11,097 nt of DNA from Bacteroidaceae bacterium (GTDB lineage Bacteria; Bacteroidota; Bacteroidia; Bacteroidales; Bacteroidaceae): the NCBI GenBank assembly GCA_021443285.1, contig JABUUG010000034.1, positions 4,897-15,993 on the forward strand, written 5' to 3'. Under the pieces are notes generated by a model. It did no database searches and had not been told where the DNA came from. It saw only the letters and a program-made list of their open reading frames with translations. The first letter of the stretch is position 1, and each line of letters starts with the position of its first letter. The position numbers and the translations under genes were made by a program. Of this stretch, positions 1-6,648 are shown piece by piece.

Positions 1-425
1 AAAGATAACAAAAAGAAGGTTTAAGACGAATTGTTCTCTAATGGACTATTTGGGTTAAAAACCTTTGCTACCGATTTGGCGACATCTCAGATATGATCGC
101 TATCTTGTGGCCGAACGGATGGCAGATGTTCCGGTCGCTCGGTGAACACGATAATTCTGCCCTGTTGCACATAAATTTACCCCTGTTTCGTAGGTTGCAT
201 ACAAATATTAACCTGCATTTCTTGTGTATCTCAAAAATCAATCGTATTTTGCCGCACAATTACGAAATAGGTTGAGATTCTTTGAAACCCATCGTTGCAC
301 GGAACTCTTCTTTCTTTACTATTCCCGCTACACTTCGCGTGCATACACCGACCAGGACTCTCTGCTGAAAGGCCTGAATCTTTTTTCGCATTACTTAACA
401 AGCCTGGTTTATTGATAAAAATAAT
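1..425. other. Region upstream of ogt without a confident gene
   Basis: I see no recognisable gene here. The best candidate is a plus-strand open frame from a GTG at 224 to a TGA at 413-415 (63 residues), which is open back to 212. Its second half has codons resembling the neighbouring genes and it ends 10 bases before the ogt start. It has no motif I recognise and overlaps another open frame (42-275, plus) in a different phase. The two overlapping frames could be remnants of a decayed gene, or chance. A minus-strand frame at 68-259 also looks like chance. No clear TAnnTTTG promoter was found for ogt. Confidence 0.3.
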
Positions 426-959
426 ATGATTTGCTACCGCTACACATCTCCGTTAGGCGGCATGGTTATTGAGAGCAATGACCGTGCGCTGACGGGGATA
501 TGGTTTGATGGGCAGAAGTATTTCGGCGGCAAGACACTGCCTGACGGCAAGCCATACCCCCTCTGCCCGATGCCATCGCCCGTCATCAGGCAGGCTATAG
601 ACTGGCTTGACTGTTATTTCTCCGGCAATAGCCCCAGCTTTACGCCTCCCCTCCACCTCTCCGGCACACCCTTCCAGCAGCTTGTGTGGGGCATACTGCT
701 CGACATACCCTATGGCGAAACGCAGACCTACGGCGGTATAGCTGCACAGATTGCCCGGCGCAACGGCGGCAGGAGAGTGTCGGCACAGGCAGTGGGTGGA
801 GCAGTGGGGCATAACCCTATTTCATTAATCGTGCCATGCCACAGGGTGATAGGCGCAGACGGAAAACTCACCGGCTACGCGGGCGGCATAGAGAAAAAGG
901 CGGCACTGCTGAGAATGGAAAGTTGTATGACCGCAGGAAAACAGAAACAATGGAGATAA
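426..959 (+). CDS. ogt: Methylated-DNA--protein-cysteine S-methyltransferase (O6-alkylguanine repair)
   Basis: This suicidal DNA-repair protein transfers alkyl groups from O6-alkylguanine (and O4-alkylthymine) in DNA to its own cysteine. The 177-residue product has the usual length of the Ogt type. A variable N-terminal domain (about 1-75) is followed by the helix-turn-helix DNA-binding domain (TPFQQLVWGI, 81-90, then IPYGETQTYG). The diagnostic active-site motif IVPCHRVIG carries the acceptor Cys138, and the conserved GYAGGIEKK follows. The position that is the arginine finger in human MGMT (RAVGGA) is Gln121 here (SAQAVGGA). I believe this variant is common in related bacterial Ogt proteins. 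The ATG at 426 gives the expected N-terminus, with an A-rich upstream sequence and no strong ribosome-binding site. The gene stands alone and converges on the minus-strand operon across an inverted-repeat element. The family call is secure. Confidence 0.95.
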   Translation: MICYRYTSPLGGMVIESNDRALTGIWFDGQKYFGGKTLPDGKPYPLCPMPSPVIRQAIDWLDCYFSGNSPSFTPPLHLSGTPFQQLVWGILLDIPYGETQTYGGIAAQIARRNGGRRVSAQAVGGAVGHNPISLIVPCHRVIGADGKLTGYAGGIEKKAALLRMESCMTAGKQKQWR

Positions 960-986
960 TGCCAGCGAGGTATCGAAAACTTTATA

Positions 987-1149
987 GGTGGGTTCTAAAA
1001 ATTAGAAGTTAAAGGAGTTAAGGGAGTTAAAGGAGTTAAAGACATTACCCATGTAGATTTTTCTCAAGTGCTTATCTGAGAAAAAGTCATTTGTCTTTAA
1101 CTCCTTTAACTCCTTTTAACTTCCTTAACTCCCATTTATAGAACCCACC
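987..1149. repeat. Long imperfect inverted-repeat element, copy 1 (GGAGTTAAA units)
   Basis: Two arms of 58 bases, 987-1044 and 1092-1149, are inverted copies of each other. They start and end with a perfect 10-base match (GGTGGGTTCT / AGAACCCACC). The inner 22 or so bases of each arm are also identical, and mismatches are confined to the middle. Each arm contains tandem units of about 9 bases (GGAGTTAAA and variants). The 47-base loop holds a nested perfect 9-bp hairpin, TTTTTCTCA at 1058-1066 and TGAGAAAAA at 1077-1085. The element lies between the convergent ogt and sulfatase genes, so it could act as a bidirectional terminator. Its right arm overlaps the 3' end of the sulfatase gene. A related copy is at 9959-10103. 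No transposase is present. A non-autonomous (MITE- or REP-like) origin is an inference. Confidence 0.85.
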
Positions 1150-3350
1150 TTACGTACAACCAGCTCGTTATTCTTCATTCTCTTCATATACTGCTGTATG
1201 AATGACTTTATCAGCCTTTCGTTCTTCTGGAGTTCTCCCACAGGCACTTCCCCAAGCACGTTATGCTGCTGTAGCAGGTCGGTCTTGTATCTGTATGCGG
1301 CAGTAACCTTTTCCCCGTCGAACCGCATCAGCCAGTCGCCTTTCACAAACTCGTATTCGCCCATGCCTGATATGCAGTGTATGGCAAACTTCTCTCCCTT
1401 AGGAGTGGCGAAAATGTCCTGGCCGAATGCCACGTATGGTTTGTCGTAGCCAAGCAGTCCGAGTACTGTGGGCATTATGTCTATCTGCTCGACAACCCTT
1501 TCCGAGTCGTATCCGCGCAGGTTTGGTAGCGAAGGGGCATAGAATGCTACGGGAACGCAGAATGACCCTAAAGTGGAAGTGTAGTAAGCGTCATGTGAAC
1601 CGCTTGCGTGGTCTGATGTGAACACAAACAGGGTGTTCTTGAACCACGGCTGCGTCTCTGCCTTCTTGAAGAACTTCTCCAGTGCAACATCGGCATACGA
1701 TATGCACTTCTCCACTCCATCGGGTCCCTCCCGGAACTTCCCTTCATACCTCTTCGGCAGTTCAAAAGGCGAATGGCTGGAGGCGGTGAATACGGAGGTG
1801 AGGAAAGGCTGCGGCATTTCCGTCATGCGGTCGCAGTAAAACTGCAGGAAATCTTCATCCCATATAGCCCATGTGCCGTCGAAATCCGCATCGCCGTTGT
1901 AGTTGGGGTCCTCATTGTATTCCGTCCTTCCGAAATATTTGGAAAAGCCTGTAGATCGGGCGAATGCCTCAAAACCCATGCTGCCATTCTCCGCCCCATG
2001 GAAGAAGGCTGTATGATACCCCTTGTTCTCCCCAAGTTCACGCGCCAGTCCGGACAAGTCGTTTAGCGAGGCGGGGGAAAGGAAGAAAGGCGTTACGAAA
2101 TTCGGAATCGATGACAGAACAGACGGCATACCCTCTATGCTACGCCGACCGTTGGCAAAGGAATAGCGGAAAGAGTAGCACTTCTCCTTGAGAAGTTTGT
2201 CGAAGAATGGGGTATATGTCTGTTTGTCTCCATCAGGACCGTTCTCATTGTGTTCCACATTATGGTATGCCATCCAACGCTTGGCGAAGCTCTCCAGTAT
2301 GAAAACCACCACATTCATTCTTCGTTCAGGCTCCGACCCGCACACCCCCGTGTTCGGAGCGTCAGCTCCGGATATGCCCTCTGTACCGTCTTTAGATTCT
2401 GCACACGGCAGGTGCAACGGCGAATACACAGCCTCAGCCTCTTCGTCAGTCATATATTCAGGCACAGTCATCGGCGGTTTGTCGTATGTCCGGATAAGTG
2501 CGAAGACTGTGTTAAGCACGATGGCAGCCTCTCGGGGATTATCCACATACTGGTTCGCATTGCTTATAGTGATTGGGCGCACTGCCGTGCTGAAGCCGCC
2601 GCGTATCATGCCCACACTCACCACAATTGCCACTACCAATGCCACCACCTGCGACAAATAATAAGACAGCAGCCTTATCCTCCAACCCTCTTTACTTCCT
2701 GCACCCTCTGTACTCTCTGTACCCTCTATACCTTCTTCACTTACTTCTGCGGCTGCACCGCCTTTACCTTCTTTGCTTTTTTTCTTACACGGGTGCCAAA
2801 ATCCAAAGCCAAGAATGGCTATTACAACCGCAAACACAATGAACAGTGTCCAGTGGCTTGCAGCCTGGTCGGCAAAGATATTCAGCATCTGCCCTGTCCC
2901 TTCATTGGCGAACTCCTCAAAGACATCGAAGGTTGTTCGCTTGCCGGTGAACGGGAAGTACACGGCATCACAAAGATTAATAAACGCGCACACCGCATTT
3001 ATAATCACGAAAAGCCTTTTCACCACCACATAAAACCCAGTCCGCTCCTTATAGTGGAAAGGCAACAGAAACAGCACAATAACCAGTGCATTGGTGTATA
3101 ATATCGCAGGCGTGTCGAACACCAGTCCCACGCGGAACAGGTAAAGCAGGTGCCCTATCGAGAAATCCACACCCTCCACCATATTCATCGCCATAAAGCA
3201 TACACGGCAGATGGCACATACAACATATGCAAGCACCATGCACCAAAGCACAGCCGCCACATTCCTCAGTGTCTGTCTGTAATCCACTATTCTGTCCTTC
3301 ATCCCCGTATATACTTTAACTTTCTTTACTTTCCACACTCTCTCTTCCAT
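1125..3350 (-). CDS. LtaS-like membrane sulfatase-fold phosphotransferase
   Basis: This is a membrane protein of the alkaline phosphatase/sulfatase superfamily, in the lipoteichoic acid synthase-like group that moves phosphoglycerol- or phosphoethanolamine-type groups onto envelope glycans outside the cytoplasm. About five membrane helices (roughly 31-50, 83-98, 107-128, 167-186, 231-249) precede a periplasmic catalytic domain from about 345. Visible catalytic elements are ILESF (Glu353, metal ligand), NGRRSIEGMPS with likely nucleophile Ser404, TASSHSPF with His526, and TSDHASG with Asp580-His581. At 741 residues it is longer than typical members, because of a low-complexity linker (about 190-223) built on 9-base repeats and a Gly/Asp-rich stretch at 316-342. 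The first ATG overlaps the upstream gene by 35 bases. An alternative start, Met17 (ATG at 3302), lies 13 bases after that gene's stop and is at least as likely. The last residues and stop come from the inverted-repeat element. The substrate is unknown. Confidence 0.85.
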   Translation of the reverse strand: MEERVWKVKKVKVYTGMKDRIVDYRQTLRNVAAVLWCMVLAYVVCAICRVCFMAMNMVEGVDFSIGHLLYLFRVGLVFDTPAILYTNALVIVLFLLPFHYKERTGFYVVVKRLFVIINAVCAFINLCDAVYFPFTGKRTTFDVFEEFANEGTGQMLNIFADQAASHWTLFIVFAVVIAILGFGFWHPCKKKSKEGKGGAAAEVSEEGIEGTESTEGAGSKEGWRIRLLSYYLSQVVALVVAIVVSVGMIRGGFSTAVRPITISNANQYVDNPREAAIVLNTVFALIRTYDKPPMTVPEYMTDEEAEAVYSPLHLPCAESKDGTEGISGADAPNTGVCGSEPERRMNVVVFILESFAKRWMAYHNVEHNENGPDGDKQTYTPFFDKLLKEKCYSFRYSFANGRRSIEGMPSVLSSIPNFVTPFFLSPASLNDLSGLARELGENKGYHTAFFHGAENGSMGFEAFARSTGFSKYFGRTEYNEDPNYNGDADFDGTWAIWDEDFLQFYCDRMTEMPQPFLTSVFTASSHSPFELPKRYEGKFREGPDGVEKCISYADVALEKFFKKAETQPWFKNTLFVFTSDHASGSHDAYYTSTLGSFCVPVAFYAPSLPNLRGYDSERVVEQIDIMPTVLGLLGYDKPYVAFGQDIFATPKGEKFAIHCISGMGEYEFVKGDWLMRFDGEKVTAAYRYKTDLLQQHNVLGEVPVGELQKNERLIKSFIQQYMKRMKNNELVVRKVGSINGS
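2682..2735 (-). repeat. Six imperfect 9-base tandem repeats inside the sulfatase gene
   Basis: Read on the minus strand, this stretch divides exactly into six 9-base units of the form GAG-GGT-ACA. They encode EGI, EGT, EST, EGA, GSK and EGW (residues 206-223). The repeats sit in a charged linker between predicted membrane helices 4 and 5. Nine is a multiple of three, so gain or loss of a unit would keep the reading frame. Confidence 0.8.
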
Positions 3351-4524
3351 ACTCCTTCGTCATCATCTCCCATATCAGCCATACCCACACCATCACGCAC
3401 GGCAGCGATTTCAGGGCGTATGGCTGCACAATGTTTGCTCTCACATATCTCGGAAACAGGTCTGACGGCGAAAGTGATGTCAGCACGAACACAAACACCA
3501 TCATCGCCACTGCCCACTTTCCACGTTTCCACGGTGCAGTCCAGTACCATATACCCACACCTGTCATCGCTATTATATACCCGCTCGACTCAGAACCCGT
3601 CGAGAACAGCACCACAAACAGCAGCACCGATGCAAGGAACGCATAGCGGAAAGCCTCATTCTTCCACTGCCCGAACCGCAGGTATGGCAGGCAGAAAGCT
3701 ATGCATCCCACAAGGATGAGCCATATATCCGAATAGTTCTCAAACGCCTCCGCACCCAGGAACAACGCCCCCACCCTGCGCACCATGCCAAGCAGAGAGA
3801 CATTGTTTGCCAGATTCACCATATTCTCCTGATTCTTTTCCGTCAGACACACATACCATTCATAGTATTGTCCTGCAACATAATCAGGACTGCTTATCAG
3901 CATCGGTAACACGAAAAACAAGACTGACCAACACACAAACGACAAGACAAACCTCATTTTGTGCTTGGAAAACAGGAAAAAGGCCAAACCGACAATGCCG
4001 TATATCTTAACGAATACACCCACAAGTATAAGGAATGTGGCTAAAACATCACGCTCCTTTTCAACACATATCCAACAACCCACGATTATGGCAGCAATAA
4101 CAACATTGAACTGCACCATAAACAACGCGGTAAGCAACTCATGGGCAGTAAACCACAGCAAAAACACCTTAAGTCTCTCTGCCATTGGCAGACGGCGGAT
4201 TGCAAAATAAAGACAGACCGTCATCGCGAGATTCCAAAACACTATGCCCACCCACATCGGGACAACAGCAAAAGGTGCTATCAACAAAGCAAAAAACGGG
4301 CCGTAATGGTTGACATCAAAATACTCCTCCGGATACTGACAGAAAAGGGATGTTTCGTTCCAGACATGCCAAAAAACCTGACGATACATCTTGAAGTTAT
4401 TGTTATTCAGCTTCGTCAGTCCGGCTATAACAGGCAATATCATCCACACCACCACAATCAAACGATTGTCGGGTGCAAATGTCTTATCAAGAATATTTTT
4501 TATGCGATTTAACACGAGACTCAT
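3316..4524 (-). CDS. GT87-like (DUF2029) integral membrane glycosyltransferase
   Basis: This polytopic membrane protein of 402 residues resembles glycosyltransferase family 87, GT-C enzymes that use polyprenyl-phosphate sugars on the outer face of the inner membrane. About nine to ten hydrophobic segments begin near 22-38. Family-like features are the first-loop motif HYGPFFALLIAPF (73-85), preceded by acidic residues in EEYFD (66-70), the QFN followed by a long helix near 138-150, and a late Ser/Gly-rich loop (STGSESSGY, 308-316). The ATG at 4524 lies 19 bases after the aminotransferase stop, so co-transcription is likely. In context it is the best candidate for the acceptor-specific transferase (GtrC/ArnT role) that takes the lipid-linked amino sugar made by its neighbours. 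GT-C proteins diverge strongly, so the family number is moderately sure and the acceptor is unknown. Confidence 0.75.
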   Translation of the reverse strand: MSLVLNRIKNILDKTFAPDNRLIVVVWMILPVIAGLTKLNNNNFKMYRQVFWHVWNETSLFCQYPEEYFDVNHYGPFFALLIAPFAVVPMWVGIVFWNLAMTVCLYFAIRRLPMAERLKVFLLWFTAHELLTALFMVQFNVVIAAIIVGCWICVEKERDVLATFLILVGVFVKIYGIVGLAFFLFSKHKMRFVLSFVCWSVLFFVLPMLISSPDYVAGQYYEWYVCLTEKNQENMVNLANNVSLLGMVRRVGALFLGAEAFENYSDIWLILVGCIAFCLPYLRFGQWKNEAFRYAFLASVLLFVVLFSTGSESSGYIIAMTGVGIWYWTAPWKRGKWAVAMMVFVFVLTSLSPSDLFPRYVRANIVQPYALKSLPCVMVWVWLIWEMMTKEYGRESVESKES

Positions 4525-4543
4525 TCTTTTTCTTCTTTACCTT

Positions 4544-5680
4544 CTATACAAACCTTTTAATATGACGGATTATCTTCTTCACCTCAAAATCATCAAGCTC
4601 ATAGAACAGCGGCAGACGCACAAGACAGTCTGCATAACGGCTACAATTCGGCAGAGGTCGCCCACCATGTATGTCTTTATAATATTCGCTGGAATGCAGC
4701 GGCAGATAGTGGAATGTCGTCTGTATATCGTTATTCCTCAGATAGTTCATCAGATTTGTGCGATATTCCAGCGAGTCGCACACCAGATAAAACATATGGC
4801 CGTTATTAGTGGCATAGACAGGAATCTCTGGCATGGTAATATGCTCCCCAAGCTTTCCTTTAAGCCCGTTATAATACATCTGCCATATATGCTTGCGCTT
4901 GTTTTGGATATCATCTATCTGCTCCAGCTGTGCCCAAAGGTAGGCGGCATTAAATTCCGAGGGGAGGAACGAACTTCCCATATCACACCAGCCGTATTTG
5001 TTCACCATTCCACGGTAGAACTCCGCCCTGTTCGTGCCCTTCTCCCAGATTATTTCGGCACGACGCGCATACCTTTCATCGTTTACAACAAGCATTCCGC
5101 CCTCTCCGCAACTCAGGTTTTTTGTTTCATGAAAAGAGAACGCTGCCAAATGACCTATACCTCCCAACGGACGCCCCTTATAGTACGAGTCTATCGCATG
5201 TGCCGCATCCTCCACAACAAGCAGGTTATGCTTCATGGCAAGACTCATTATCGCATCCATATCAACGGCAACACCCGCATAATGCACAACCACAATCACC
5301 CTTGTATGTTCATTAATCAGCCATTCCACATTCTCCGCTTCCATATTTGGAGATTCATTACTGCTATCCGCAAACACCACCTTTGCCCCTTCACGGAGGA
5401 AAGCCAAAGCGGTGGAGACAAAAGTGTATGAAGGCATTATCACCTCATCACCCTGATGCAGACCGCACAACATGGCGCACATCTCAAGAGCATCCGTACC
5501 CGATGTGGTGAGAAGGCACTTCCGGAAGCCATATCTCTCTTCAAGGAAATTCTGGCATTTCTTCGTAAACTGCCCGTTGCCAGACATTGTCATTGAATGA
5601 CATACATCCTCAAGATACTTCAATTCCTTTCCAGAATAATAGGCCTTGTTGAAAGGAATCATGTCGTTGTTCGTTATCAT
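4544..5680 (-). CDS. wecE: WecE/RffA-like dTDP-4-amino-4,6-dideoxy-hexose transaminase
   Basis: This cytoplasmic PLP enzyme of the DegT/DnrJ/EryC1/StrS (SugarAT) family should convert dTDP-4-keto-6-deoxyglucose plus glutamate into a dTDP-4-amino-4,6-dideoxyhexose. The 378 residues match WecE length. Diagnostic pieces are MIPFNKAYYSGKELKYL (7-23), TTSGTDALEM (58-67), EVIMPSYTFVSTALAF (79-94), VVEDAAHA with PLP-binding Asp158, and FSFHETKNLSCGEGG (181-195) with Schiff-base Lys187. The ATG at 5680 forms a 4-base ATGA overlap with the upstream glycosyltransferase stop, which favours it. The internal Met7 (5662) matches the usual WecE N-terminus and is an alternative. No RmlA/RmlB and no WecD-like acetyltransferase is nearby, so precursor synthesis must lie elsewhere and the amino group may stay free. 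Substrate stereochemistry is inferred from the family. Confidence 0.9.
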   Translation of the reverse strand: MITNNDMIPFNKAYYSGKELKYLEDVCHSMTMSGNGQFTKKCQNFLEERYGFRKCLLTTSGTDALEMCAMLCGLHQGDEVIMPSYTFVSTALAFLREGAKVVFADSSNESPNMEAENVEWLINEHTRVIVVVHYAGVAVDMDAIMSLAMKHNLLVVEDAAHAIDSYYKGRPLGGIGHLAAFSFHETKNLSCGEGGMLVVNDERYARRAEIIWEKGTNRAEFYRGMVNKYGWCDMGSSFLPSEFNAAYLWAQLEQIDDIQNKRKHIWQMYYNGLKGKLGEHITMPEIPVYATNNGHMFYLVCDSLEYRTNLMNYLRNNDIQTTFHYLPLHSSEYYKDIHGGRPLPNCSRYADCLVRLPLFYELDDFEVKKIIRHIKRFV

Positions 5681-6597
5681 ATATTCACCTTGTCCTTTAT
5701 GATAAAGGTCGGACGCCCCTTCACCCGGTCAAAAATCTTACCAATATACAAGCCCGTAATGCCCAAAAGGCTGATAAGGATGCCCCCGATAAGCCATATC
5801 GACATCACGAGGGTCGTAAAACCATCCACATCCTCATGACCAAACAGATAGCAGCATAAGTAATACACTATCAATACAAAAGAGACAATTATCACAAAAA
5901 CACCAAAACGAAGCATCAGCTTCAGTGGTTTATTAGAGAAACCAATCATAGTGTCCGTGGCAAGATTCAACAGTTTGAAGAAGTCATAACCCGAACTGCC
6001 CTCTTCCCTCTCTGCCATCTTCACCGGAAGATACCCCTTCCTGAAGCCAACCCATTGTGCCTGAATAGGGAAATAAAGAATAGAGTCGCCCATAGACAAT
6101 ATCGCATCTATCACCTTCCTGTCAAACAAACCGAACTCCGCCACACTCTCATCCTGCGGCGTATCAGACAGATATGAAAAAACCTTATTGAAAACCTTGC
6201 TCGACAAACGCTTCCAATATGAGTCAGGACGATCCATGCGCTGCGCGAAAACCGTATCATACCCCTCCTGAGACATCGCATAAAGGCGAGGTATCTCCTC
6301 CGGACGGTTCTGCAGGTCGCAGTCTATCACAACAACCTTTTCCCCCGAAGTTACCGACAATCCAGCCTTTATCGCATACTGCTGTCCGAAATTACGACTC
6401 AGATTCACACCCTTCACACGCTTGTCGGAACCGCATATCTCAACAATCACGTCCCACGAGTTATCCGGAGAACAATCGTTCACTAAGATTATCTCATAGT
6501 CTTCCGTGAAAGTCTCAACCGCGGCCTCCGTGCGAGACACAAGGCTCCTTAGCATTTTCTCACCCTTATAAACAGGCGAAACAACCGATATCAACAT
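5677..6597 (-). CDS. GtrB/ArnC-like polyprenyl-phosphate glycosyltransferase (GT2)
   Basis: This family 2 glycosyltransferase probably transfers a sugar from a nucleotide donor to undecaprenyl phosphate on the cytoplasmic face. The GT-A domain (1 to about 215) begins with ISVVSPVYKGE and shows VNDCSPDNSW (Asp41), the family signature LSRNFGQQYAIKAGL (66-80), and a metal-binding DCD (92-94) in VVVIDCDLQNRPEEI. Two C-terminal membrane helices (about 230-252 and 263-286) and a short basic tail give the topology of GtrB, ArnC and DPM1-like enzymes. The length of 306 is usual. The ATG at 6597 follows the phosphoethanolamine transferase gene by 36 bases, and a hairpin spans that junction. Its stop overlaps the aminotransferase start by 4 bases, suggesting translational coupling. 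With GtrA and GT87 neighbours, it is the natural carrier-loading step. The sugar itself cannot be read from the sequence. Confidence 0.9.
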   Translation of the reverse strand: MLISVVSPVYKGEKMLRSLVSRTEAAVETFTEDYEIILVNDCSPDNSWDVIVEICGSDKRVKGVNLSRNFGQQYAIKAGLSVTSGEKVVVIDCDLQNRPEEIPRLYAMSQEGYDTVFAQRMDRPDSYWKRLSSKVFNKVFSYLSDTPQDESVAEFGLFDRKVIDAILSMGDSILYFPIQAQWVGFRKGYLPVKMAEREEGSSGYDFFKLLNLATDTMIGFSNKPLKLMLRFGVFVIIVSFVLIVYYLCCYLFGHEDVDGFTTLVMSIWLIGGILISLLGITGLYIGKIFDRVKGRPTFIIKDKVNI

Positions 6598-6624
6598 TTG
6601 TACACTATCGTTTAATTGCCACCG

Positions 6625-6648
6625 TGTTCAACGCTATTGCGTTGAACA
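6625..6648 (-). other. Perfect 10-bp intercistronic hairpin with a stop codon in its loop
   Basis: TGTTCAACGC (6625-6634) and GCGTTGAACA (6639-6648) pair perfectly around a 4-base loop. On the minus strand the TAG stop of the phosphoethanolamine transferase gene occupies the loop and stem edge. No T-rich tract follows, so it is not a typical intrinsic terminator. It could modulate downstream expression or protect the 3' end of a processed message. Confidence 0.75.

Noticed and set aside
987..1149. CRISPR-like short repeats
   Set aside because: The units are directly adjacent without unique spacers and form inverted arms, so this is a hairpin element and not a CRISPR array.
2250..3101. Plus-strand open frame of 283 codons antisense to the sulfatase gene
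   Set aside because: It lies fully opposite a gene with clear motifs, and its translation has a His/Cys/Tyr-rich composition typical of a reverse-strand shadow with no recognisable domain.
4391..5431. Plus-strand open frame of 346 codons antisense to the aminotransferase and GT87 genes
   Set aside because: It is a shadow of the well-supported WecE-like gene, with no motif, and it spans two real genes and their junction.
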